Source of the DNA: Omphiscola glabra
Lineage: Eukaryota > Mollusca > Gastropoda > Lymnaeidae
Direction: 5' to 3'
Assembly: GCA_964017045.1 (NCBI GenBank)
Contig: OZ024810.1
Span: 15,674,704-15,738,703, forward strand
DNA: 64,000 nt
Shown in pieces: positions 32,826 through 44,600 of the stretch (position 1 is its first letter; every line of letters starts with the position of its first letter). The translations under genes and the position numbers were made by a program. The notes beneath the pieces are model-generated. The model did no database searches, was not told the DNA's origin, and saw only the letters and a list, made by a program, of their open reading frames with translations.

Positions 32826-33280
32826 AGATACACGATAAGTACGGTAACTTGATGCGTAGCTAGCTGGTCATCGTAAAATGTCCATGCACACCAACGGGAC
32901 TGGTTTAAATGAACTAGATATGTGAGCACCCGTGATAATACGTCAAGCTTTGTGGCTTGGTCATAACAAAGACGGGATGATATCTGGGCACTAAAGGTGT
33001 TGCAAATGAGGGGTGGGGGTGTTGGGAATGAGAACCAGTTGAAACGTAATAGGCAGGCTGTCCAGGTGGGGGGGGGGGCAGTATGTCCATCCTGTATATG
33101 TTTAAGGACGAAATCAGATTAGTACCCGGTTTTCAGAGATCGGAGTAGGATCAATTTCAGAAGTAGAGAGCAGGATAAAAGCTGTGTTTGTAGTGACTGC
33201 AATTCAGTCAGAACAAATTCTGAGACACAGTACGAACGATTCTTGAAAGCATTTTTTATTTCTAAAAAGATCAAGCAAAA

Positions 33281-34398
33281 ATGGCGCAAGTAAAAAAAAA
33301 ATAATAAGTTACAGAAGGGAACCGTACGTTTAATGCTCTATGGGAACTGGACGTTTTTTTTGTTCATCGTTAAATGAAAAGTCATAGAAAAGACTTCTAT
33401 TTCTGTTATGAAAAAGGCCAATCTGCAGTGCATTCAGATTTTGAGAAAAAGTATCCAATTGGAACAAAGTTAAGAGACGACAAAATTATTTCTTTGACAA
33501 AAGGGGGATCTGAATGGTAGGCAAAATGTTTTTCGTCGGATTTTGAGCTGAAGCGACTGCGCTACTGAAGCATCTTTTAATATTAGCTGGATATTAGCTA
33601 AGAAGCAAACATCATATTCAGGTGGTTCAACTGTAAAACTTTAGTTTCAACAATGTTCAGATTCATTATTTGCTGAATTAAAAAACAAAGAAGAAATTTA
33701 AATTTAAAAAAAAAATCTAATCTTCGGCTTTCTCACCAGACTGTAGCAAGACGTGTTGAAAGTATGTCAGGGGATATATTTGAGCAGATGCTTCATGATT
33801 GGAAAAATGCTACCGGTTTTTGTCTTATATTGGGTATCACTGACACAGTCCAACTTATTGTTTGGGTTATATTTGACATGAATCATGTGATATCACTGAC
33901 ACAGTCCAACTTATTGTTTGGGTTATATTTGACATGAATCATGTGATATCACTGACACAGTCCAACTTATTGTTTGGGTTAGATTTGACATGAATCATGT
34001 GATATCACTGACACAGTCCAACTTATTGTTTGGGTTAGATTTGACACGGAACATGGATTTAAAGAAGAATTATTGTCCATCATGTCCAAAAAACGAAATG
34101 CTTTGACTGACGAACATTTAGGAAACTTAATAAGGGCAGCAATGAGTGAAAGCCAGCCACAAATTAAGGAGATTGCAAGTTCAAGTCAAAGCCAAATATC
34201 GCATTAAAGATGTGCTAGAGCTTTTATTCGTTGAGATGACGCTGCTAATGGATGGATGATTTTTATGCATAAGGTAAGGATCGTTAATGTATTAAATAAT
34301 TATTTTTTTAAAACTAAATTTTAAAAAAGTGCGGCCCTCGGCTTCACGAAAAAAAAAAAATTTGGCCCCCCCGGAATCGAAAAGGTTAGGCAGCACTG
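33281..34398 (+). pseudogene. Decayed hAT transposase (GTF2IRD2/ZBED-like) with right terminus
   Basis: Shifted frames give pieces in family order: SVMKKANLQC, then KYPIGTKLRDDKIISL, then LSHQTVARRVESMSGDIFEQ, then ITDTVQLIV, then KEIASSSQSQISH before a stop. These resemble hAT transposases of the Charlie/GTF2IRD2 type. Stops and frameshifts show it is dead. The element seems to end at GGTTAGGCAGCACTG (34384-34398), a hAT-style terminus; the left end was not found. An internal 56-bp segment is tandemly repeated. Confidence 0.65.
33834..34045. repeat. 56-bp tandem repeat, about 3.5 copies, inside transposase remnant
   Basis: Unit words ATCACTGACACAGTCCAACT and TTGTTTGGGTTATATTTGAC. It duplicates a conserved part of the dead transposase, so it arose after or during decay. 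Confidence 0.9.
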
Positions 34399-34406
34399 GT
34401 TTAAAG

Positions 34407-35500
34407 AGAGGGGTCTTTAGGGCAGTTTTGAAGGCTGTGGTGGCGTCAAGGGGATGTAAACCATACTAATGCGAATGGTAGAACTATTCGGCTCCCAACA
34501 CCACGAACTGTCGTGATGATCCGTCTATCTTTTTGAGAACCACTGAACCATCGATGAAGCATTGTTTATTGGATCAAAATTTGATCATACCTAAATGACG
34601 TCCCTGTCTACCCCATTGCCATTTTCATTTAATAATCCTTATTCTTCCCGTTGAATTCACGTTAGCCTTTTGTTAAATACATCGACTTAGCAATGAAAAA
34701 GTATTTTAGTTAAAGGTAACATTTTTAAAAAATGTGTATTCAGTTTGTCCTCCCTGTCTCAGCAATCCCAGGTGCCGATCAATATATGCGGCTGCAGGGC
34801 GCCTCGGATATTTAGTAGGGGACTCAAAGTTGTGATGTGGGGAAAAAAATAATTTTTTTGATTGCAAGGGGTACAAAAACGAAAAGTGTCAGATGCGTAC
34901 CTGTGTGTGACAAGACACGGCGTGATCCACAGCCACCACTTGAATGGGGTGCGGCAATGGCGATTAGCCTATACTAAGTTTTTTTTTCAATTGCTATGGG
35001 TTTTTTTAATTAGCATATAAAAAAAACTGTAAGTAAACATACAAAATGATTTGGATTTATGAAGCTTTCACTAGGCACTAGGGAAATCAATATAGTTTTG
35101 TATTTCATGTTTACATTAACACATGTTTATTAAAATGCATTATAGCTATAGACAGACCGTCATGTGACACTACCTAAGTCTAAGTTTTCATTTTTTTAAA
35201 TTCTTTGTTTTCACTAATAATTGTACTACTCTGTACTGCTCAAGGACGAAAGCTCTGTTGCCGTCAAGTTCGCTATTTTGTTTTTCTTCAGCTTTTCCCC
35301 CACCCTGTGCTTTAAATTTAATATTGGAAAAAATCCCGCGGGTGCCCCGGTTTTGAATTACACTGTATCTCTGAGGTGCAAAGAGATATAAAGAAAAACT
35401 TTTTTTAATGATACTTTATTAGCAAGAACTATATGATAATGTAATTTCAAAGCAGAGTGCAGCTGGGTGATATATAAATATAGTTTCTAAACAGAAGAGC
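34407..35500. other. Upstream of CDC27, no gene seen
   Basis: AT-rich single-copy-looking DNA with no supported coding exon. It may include distal CDC27 regulatory sequence. Confidence 0.4.
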
Positions 35501-35502
35501 TG

Positions 35503-35560
35503 GTCACGTGACTTTATTTAGAATTTTCAAAACGAGGTCATGTTGAAAAATGGCCGACCA
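35503..35560 (+). promoter_or_regulatory. Candidate CDC27 proximal promoter: E-box palindrome and YY1-like site
   Basis: GTCACGTGAC at 35503-35512 is a perfect palindromic E-box of the USF/MITF type. AAAATGGCCGAC at 35547-35558 is close to YY1-type initiator sites common at housekeeping promoters. Both lie 60 to 120 bp before the CDC27 start codon. The transcription start is not known. Confidence 0.4.
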
Positions 35561-35619
35561 CTAAAAATTAAGTTCAAAATAAACATTATTTGATTGTTTA
35601 TATGTTTTAGATAAAGAGA

Positions 35620-35643
35620 ATGTTAATACAAGAACCCGTTCAG
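35620..35643 (+). CDS. CDC27: CDC27 exon 1 (coding part, 8 codons)
   Basis: Reads MLIQEPVQ before donor GTAAAT. Vertebrate CDC27 also opens with a short exon ending EPVQ, which fixes this start. Confidence 0.85.
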
Positions 35644-38600
35644 GTAAATAATAATATAAATTTTATTCTAACGCTTACAAGTCTGTTTAAATTTAATCTT
35701 TGGCCTAACTTTTTTTTTAATCAATGACTAAAATTTGAAATATTATTATTAATATTATAGGATCTCTAACTCTAATTTAAATTAATTTACAAATTAGTAT
35801 ACTGGTATACTACTACTAAGTGAGACCAAGTCGAAGCAGTCATTAGGCAGGAGTTCTAACTATACACTTAACCTTTGACAGAAATATAAAAATTAGTAAA
35901 TAATAGGCCCTTATACTTGTTGCAGTGTGCCAAAATGTGAATAAAAATAAAAGAAACCTTCGAACTGAATTTAAATATGATTTTTTAACAACTACTGTCA
36001 CTGTCCTTTTCTGTGGTGTGTGTAATTTTATTTGTTATTTGAGCATTGTAGGGGCCATCCATAAAGTATGTCATGCAATATTTTGAAAATGTTTACCATT
36101 CCTTCCCTTCAGCCACAATCTAAAATATCTCAGACTACATTAAGTCAGACCCCACCCCCTAATGCCCTAATAAAAATTTAAAAAAACACACACACCAAAG
36201 TCATACATTCAAACTAAAAAATTGTTAATAAATTAAAAACTAATGAATATTTAATCTAAAACAAACACTTCACTATTAAATATATAAAGGTCTTTTTAAA
36301 GTGACATCTTCTGTCAGAATACATCCCCCCATCACAATAACTTTCAACTTGAGTGTCAATTTCTTCTTATTTATATGAATGAATTGAATGACAGAAATGT
36401 GTGACGTGACACAAAATATTTAACACTTTCTTAGACCCCCCCCCGATAATTACATGGTTTATATATAAACTGTAACTGTAGGCACTCCAATACTTTCGCC
36501 GCAGGTGGTAGAAAAACGCAGGCTGCGATTGCTGTGATCAGCTGGCGCTTTTGGTTTTTGGTAGATGTCGGTGTTTAGCGTTTTTATTTGTCATTTCTAA
36601 AATTAGAGGAACTTCATTTTAATTTGATAACTCTATAAATAGAAATTTAGACAAGGGATCGGAGGGAGATGTTTTTGTTAGACTTTGCCTGTCACATATT
36701 CTTCTTCATTAGGCCAATTTATACTATAACTATAGGCCCAAGCCATGAAATTATTTGTTTGCACCCTTAGGCCTGTTAATTAGCAAATGCCTAATTATGG
36801 TAACTATTAAAATTTAGACTTCAAAACCTTGAAATTGAAAAGATTGCTCAGTGACGAGCACATCACTAAAATTGGGTTTATATTGAGTCAATTAAAAAAG
36901 TAGACGAACTTTGAACTTCATTCTCAGAAGGATATCATACACGTAAATACGAAAAGTGGAACAGGAAGCTTAATTCTTTTTTTATTTTAAAATTCTATTT
37001 TTTTGTTGCATTTATTTATATCATTTTATGCTTTCAGTTAGAAAAAACACTTTTTAAAATTTTTTTATTGAACTTGGAACGAGCACCATGAATCTTTAAA
37101 TAGGCATTTATTAAGACGTTTGTTTTAATTGCAAACACCAGAATAGATGCTTGTTTTTTTTAATAAAGTGAAGCATGTCACCCATTTACATTTCTGTCAT
37201 GTGTTTGGCCTTTCAATTTTGACAAATGGACATACCTGTCAACTGATTTCCATGTTGACATAGAAAAGTGTTACTTTTTTTTTTTTTAATAATTTTTTTC
37301 CAGACATTAAAATAAGCTAATTTTGACCTCCCATTTTGTTCTTTTAAAGCATCATCATACATATAAGTATTTATTTAATCAACCAATCAATGTAAACATG
37401 TGTCCAGTTTATGGTATAGAAAAAAAATTGATCCTTTCCTTTCTAGGCTGCAATTTGGGATGCACTAAATAACTATTCATATGCTGATGCAACATTCTTA
37501 GCAGAACGACTTTATGCAGAAAGTAAGTCCTTGCATTATGTATCTATTTTATACCCAGTTTGTATTTATTGTTTTAGTTTTTAAAAATCACTCAATGTAG
37601 AATAAAAATGTCATTTCCTGTGATATAAATTTAAAAAGCTGTATATAATAATAGGAACCTTAGAAAAATTGACCTCTTGTGTTGCAGACCATTAATTTAA
37701 ATCCTAATTTTTTTTGTAAAAATGAAATCAGAAATAAATGATTATTTTTAGCCTTTTTTTTTCATGCCAATTTAAAATGTATTGTCTGCAAACTAAGGTC
37801 TGAATTTTCAACCGAAAAAAACACCAAAGCTAACTGACTGCTGATTATGTATTTGTTGTTGCAAATTCATTTCATTTGTGCCATTAGTTATACCCACTAG
37901 TTATATCCCAGCAGATTGGCTGGAATGTGTAGAACAAGAGGCATTGATCTGAAATAAATTTGAATGTGCTTAAAATATGCCAAAGGTTTGACCTGCCATT
38001 TACATTTACAAAAATCTAACCTGCACTTTTTTTTCTTCTTTTTCTGCAGTAGCCAACAATGACTCTGTGCATTTGTTGGCAACCTGTTACTATAGATCTG
38101 GCAAGCCTTACCAAGCATACATGCTGCTGGAGAGAAACCTCTGCCAGACAGCCCAGTGCAAGTATCTCATGGCCAAATGTTGCACTGATATGAACAAGTA
38201 AGTGCTCAAAACTTCACAGTTTCAAAACAAAAAAAACCTCATAATTTAATCATTGTATGTCCTCCAACAATGAACTTTAACCGAGTGTTCCCTAATAAAT
38301 AAAATGTCCCGTCTCAATTATTTTGAAACTGCTGCTTGCAGGCGGTGAATCTGATGTCCATCTTGGCAAAGTGCGATGTCAGTCATTTAATTGGAAACTC
38401 CATCACTGCTATTCCGAGCATATCATTAAATCATTTATATTAACTTTGCTTTTGTTTGTGTGTTTCTTTCTTGACCCACTTCCCATCAACCTATGGAGCT
38501 TATCGTTGGCACTTAGACTTGTTGCCGTTGACAACACATTCTTTCAAATTTTCGGCCCCACACCCCAGGATATATACCAAAAAAAAATATTTTTAGGAGT

Positions 38601-41600
38601 TGTTTGATTTTTATGGCTACTGTTAGTGTAGGGAAAAAAACTGTGATAGGTTTTTCAGAACACAACATTACACAAATATTATTCTGTTGAACAATTTTTA
38701 GCTGAATGAAAAACTTTATGTTTGTATTTTCAAACTTATTCTCATTTGCAAATAATTTTCTAAATTATTCTATAATTGAAGGTATGCAGAGGCTGAGCGT
38801 ATATTAGCAGGTACAATACTAATCAAAGTAAAATCCCATGAAGAAATAGAGGCTGAATTCGGAAGTCTTGCTTGCTATGTGTTTGCCTTGCTTGGTTTTA
38901 TTTATAGGTGAGTTTGAATGAACTTGTATATCATCCGGTGCTGCTAGTTACATGTTTATTTTAATGGGAAAAGTTGGTGTTGTGAATCACATTGTGCTAC
39001 ATGAATGCCTAGCTTGGCGGTGCTGCAAAAACATCTAAAACTTCCCTGTATGTGTGGTATACATTTGTAAAATTAATTTATGAATAGCAAATAAGATCTA
39101 TCAATTTTTTTTTATATTTAACTTTGAGGAATTCTATTATAAACTAAAGTCATTGTAAATAAGAAAAACATAATGTAACACAGTTCCATAATCGTTCTTA
39201 TTTTATTTTTTAATTTTTTTTTACAGTAAAACAGAGCGTGTTGTAAAAGCCACACAGTGCTATCGAAGGTCACTGATGCTAAATCCCTTGTTATGGAAGT
39301 CTTACGAGATGTTGTGTGCAATGGGTAACATATGAGCTTATTAAAAAAAACTTTTTCTGTTATTTATTTTATACATAAGTTTTTGTGTTTTCTTTTTTGT
39401 GATGGATTCCTTTAATGAGTTTTGGGAGCTTGTATCACAAACCACTTTTAATTTATATAATGTTACTTTTGTTTACTTTTTTTTTTTTTTTTTTAAGTGC
39501 TGGTTTTACTTCTTAAGTTTTGAGATTATTTTTCATCCTTCCCCTCCCCCCCCCCCCCTCCCCTCTTTTTTTTTTTAGGTGAGACTGTAAAACCTGAATC
39601 AGTATTCCAGATCCCATCTACAAACTCATCTGGCCCTGTCGGCCTGACCATCACATCTCGTTGTGAACCTATGGGTGTGGTAGAGCAGATAACAGATGCG
39701 TTGGAGAACAACATTGTACCTAGTGAAAATGTGAGGGGTTTTTTTGTAAAAGAAAAATAATCACTTATTACCCTGAAGAGATCGATATAAATTATAGCTA
39801 CAAATTGTTATGCCACTCTTTTATTAAGAGTTTGACATTGTTGTAAAGATTAGCAAACAAAAAAAAATGGGTACCCCGGTAGTATTTAAATAATAAAAAA
39901 AATCTTCATTTATTATTTCATTATTTTGATTGAAACACCAGCTAGACATGAGATGATGAATTGAAGTTTATGGCATTTAAAAAGAATAGTGGATTTTTTT
40001 TTTTTACAAAGTCCATCTTTAATTTGTGCTGTTATTTTTTATTATTCTTTTCTACATTTATTTCAGTTACTGGCTCCTCGCAACATATTCCCCAACCAAA
40101 CTCCAGAAAACATTCAGAACCTAGCAGGGCTTGACACCAAAGCCCCACGACCTAACAAGCAGCTGTTACGACCAAAAATTACACCAGAACCCTTGATGGT
40201 TCGCAAAAGAACAGGTCCCACTAAATTATTCTCTGATTCTGTCCATCTTTCACCAAGGTTTGTACTGTTTATTTAGATTAGCACTTGTTCATAAAATATA
40301 CATAAAAGATATGCAATATTTATTTATAGCTCTTAAATATACATTACTGAGTATTCTATATAAGTAGAAGCTAAATGAGTCTACTGTAGATCTGTTTCAT
40401 TTATATATATATATTTATTTGTGTGTGTACTTATGTATGTATGATTTGTATTTCATATATATATATATGTATGTATGTGTGTGTATATTTTGCATTTCCC
40501 GGCAATCTACTTTATATAAAACATGTTTACTTGTAGGAGATCTTGAAGCTGGTTTTTTTTTTCTTATGGAAACTTTTTATATTTCAGTTTTGGGTTGTTA
40601 CCTGTTGAAAATGTTACACCTGTGTCAGGCAGTTCCACACCCTCTTTTATATCTCCTGTTCCTACTGACTCTCAGGCTCTTGAGGTGCAGGCACCAATTA
40701 AAACAAGAGTAAGTTAGATGATCACCATTGAACGGGGTCAAAGGGAAATCTTACTTCCTCTTTTTTTTTTTTTTCTCTAGCTCTATTATTTGGCATTGAG
40801 CACATGTATGGCTCAAACATAAAATATATAAAAAAAAAAATTTTTTTGAAATAAAAATAGTAATAAAAAAATCAAATTTAGTTTGTAATGGTCTAATTTA
40901 TTTTAAATGAAAGTCTGTTGGTTTATTTTGCCCCTGCAGCCAATGACGAGGCGAACACAAATAAGAAAATCTCCAATACTCAACTGGTCAAATACTTTAA
41001 AGAAAATGAAAGAACAAGAGCCAGTGTAAGTGTTCACCTTAGCTAACTTAGTTACAGGTTTGAAACTTGATCATTTTGTTGTAAGTCCGTGTTTTAATCT
41101 TACAAAATATAGCAGTCTGCTGTACAGGACAAAGCAGTCTGCTGGACAGGACATAGCAGTCTGCTGTACATGACAAAGCAGTCTGCTGAACAGGACAAAG
41201 CAGTCTGCTGTACAGGACAAAGCAGTCTGCTGTACAGGACAAAGCTGTCTGCTGGACAGGACATAGTAGTCTGCTGGACAGGACACAGCATTCTGCTGGA
41301 CAAAACTTCGCCATCTGCTAGAGAGAGTTGCTCATTTTTTTAAATTAGCCTTTACCTTCTTGTATCTCTTGTTAACAGCAGTGCACCAATACGAAGAAGT
41401 TCTAGGCTGTTTACAAATTCCAACTCTAATTCAAGTGCAGTGAAAGTAAGTTACTAACTTGTTTCTGTATACAATGTGTATTGGCAGTTTTCTCTCTAAC
41501 ACAGCTTTAGATACCCGGTAAGTTCTTTGTTAATTTTGCATTATTTATCCGTCCTGTTTTTTGTTTGCTAAAGAAGACTTTTATGATGACATGTTGTTTG

Positions 41601-44600
41601 TTTTTCACATCTTCTTTTAGGTTTCATTGTAATTTAAGTAGAATATTTTTTTTTACTGTAGTCTTATCTTGATTTCTTTTTAACAGGAAAATAACAAAAG
41701 CCAAACAACGGGCACATTTACGGGGACAAAGGGGGTTAATCGGCGCTCCAAACGAACAACAAAAACTCCCCAGGAACTTAATGAGATAAATAAAGGTGAG
41801 CTGTTTAACATGAGTGTAACAGTTGCTGTCAGGAATCTTGTTCTAATGTCATTCAGAGACCTGTTTGTGTGTTGTTGTTTTTTTTAAGCACAGCTCATAC
41901 AAACATGGGGTAGACTTTATTAGGATTCATTGTTGTTGTGTAAAGATGACTATTATTTTACAAATACCAGCATTTCCTGTGCAAGCAAGTTTCTAAGATA
42001 ACACATCTTTACTTGCAGGAGATCTTGAAGTGGACTCAAAACCTTCATCTGGCAACTCTGAGGCCATAGAACAGATTGTACAGATGCAGCAACAGTCACT
42101 AGGTGAGCGTGACCACATTTAAGCTGATCCTCATCAACATTAAAATGTTTTTTTTTCTACTTCTAACATCTGTCAGTGGCTGCAATCCTGCAAGCCTTCA
42201 CTTGCCTGTCACTTATTTTAACTTGCGCTATTTCAGGTATTTGAAGAAATTGAAGACCTTAGTTCTAAAAGTACTTAAGTCACAAAATGCACATTTTGAG
42301 ATAATCAAGTTCAAATATACTTTTTGTCTATAAAATATGACTATTTTCATTTTTTGTCTTGTTTAATTAGGGGCCTAATGCACATTTTAATGTGTTCAAA
42401 TTTCTGCAGTACACTTGGCTAAACTGGGAAAGAAAAGATCACTGTTTAGATTGATTTTTGAAAAAAATGTGACTTAAGTACTTTTAGCACTAAGGTCTTC
42501 AATGAAGCATGTCACATGCTAATGTTGTTGCCATGTTTTCCAGCTGGTATACTTCACCTGCTGAAGAGTATCGGTAAGGCCTACTTGTCGCTGTCTCGCT
42601 ACGACTGCAAGAGTTCTGTCGACCTTTTCTCAGAGTTGCCAGAGCACCAGTATAACACTGGGTGGGTATTGTGTCAAGTTGGGAGAGCCTATTACGAGCT
42701 CACTGAATACCAAAGGGTGAGTGCTGCAGTTACATAAGTGGCAGGTCTAGATTAACCCACTTGGGATTTACAAAAACTGCAAGGCACATTGCAATTTAAG
42801 AGTTGTGTTAATGTACTGTACGATTTTGTTTTTAAAAAAAGTATATTTGACGTTGTGTTATGTTTTTCATCTGTCTTTATTTCCAACAATAAACATTAAC
42901 ATAAATCTACATACAATACAAGTTCTCAATAGTGTTGACTCTATTGCTTGACTCCATAACACACTGTCCATTTGCACAAGCTCACAACAGTCTCATGCTG
43001 TTTGACCTAGTTGGCTATCTGGACGTACAGTCCGTTAGTCCACTACAACATGTTGGTGGCAGCATTTTGCTGAAATAAAACATATATATTCAATACTTTA
43101 TTCAGTTTCAGCATATAGTTGAAATGTAACATATATTCAATATATTATACAATTATTTTTCAAATTTAAAAGCTACACTAACGTTCAAAATCTCATCCTT
43201 TTACAAGATCTCATGGCATAAGCAAATAGTGCCTAACTAGGTGTTTTGAGGCATAAACTACAGGTGTCTCTAAGAATGAAACTCATTCATAAATTGGGAA
43301 CTGCCTGTAACGACAGTTTCACTGCTGAAGTTAACAAACAGTAAATAACACATCAATACAATCACACTTGCTTTGTGGGCATCAGAACTTTAGGGAAAAC
43401 TTGCTTTATATTTCTAATTATTTCATTTACTGTAAGTGTCATGCCGCAGCAGATGAATTTTAATTGAAATTCAAAATTCTTGATGGCAGCATGGCATGCA
43501 TGCCATTAAAATTTATTTTGCTGTTGTTTGGGAGAAGCAGGGAAGGGGGGGGGGTGTCTGACGACACAACACTGCCTTAGATGTTTTGGAATGGTCAACC
43601 TCACATCAGATTTAATTATCTTTATTTCCCCCCCCCCCCCCTCATTCTTCCCAGGCTGCCAGAGTGTTTGAGGAGGTCAGGAGGATAGAGCCCTATCATA
43701 TTGAAGGTCTAGATTTTTATAGTTCTGTTCTCTGGCACCTTCATAAAGAAGTGGAACTCTCCCTCCTGGCACAAGAGCTCACAGCCATTGATAAAAAGTC
43801 AGCACAGGCGTGGTTCGCAACTGGGAACTGTTTTAGTTTACAGAAGGAACACGACGTAGCCATTAAATTTTTCCAGCGGGCCATTCAGGTGAGTGGATGA
43901 AAAGGCTGTCGTTATCCTCAATAAACACATTCTTATGTCCTTTTTTCTCTTCACAATTTTGGGGTACATACTTATAAGACAATAATAGGAAAATTGAATG
44001 TTGTAATAAAACAAATCAAGAAACGAAGTACAGGTGCATTGAAATCTTGAATGTCATAATTGGAGTCCATAAATCAGAAAGCGTTAATAGCAGATAGTAC
44101 TCCATACAAAATTTTGGTGAGCCGTGCGATGACAGCGTTATAGTGGAGGGAGCATTACTGCGGGGTTCAACTGTATGATATCTTATTCAAACACTCCACC
44201 AGGAAAGCTTTTCTCTAACTTGATCGCGGTATTAAAACTTCACCCAGATTCAAACATTCTCTGTCGCAGACCTGCCAACCCTTCCGATTATGTCGGAATT
44301 ATACGGATTTTTTACCCTTCATTCCGACCTTCCGACAAACCTATTAAAATTCCGATTTTACTAACATTATAATTTTCACCCGTCATAAAAATCCGAAAGC
44401 GAAAAAAAATATTAAAAAATACAAAATCAGATACGACGTGAAGTGGTGCATTCCTTTATTTTTACGTAGTGACTACATGTCCGGCGACGGACGTATAAGT
44501 TCTCGAGATATTCGCCCGGCTATTACTGTTATTACTATTATATATTTGATCAAGTCACATGACCGCTGTAGTAAAGTTGCGTGAGATATTTGTCCGTCAG

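Noticed and set aside
32830..32930. Possible upstream receptor exon on the minus strand (SRWCAWTFYDDQLATHQ)
   Set aside because: Donor GTTACC is weak and its phase 0 end does not fit the next exon, which needs one leading base. Kept only as a note.
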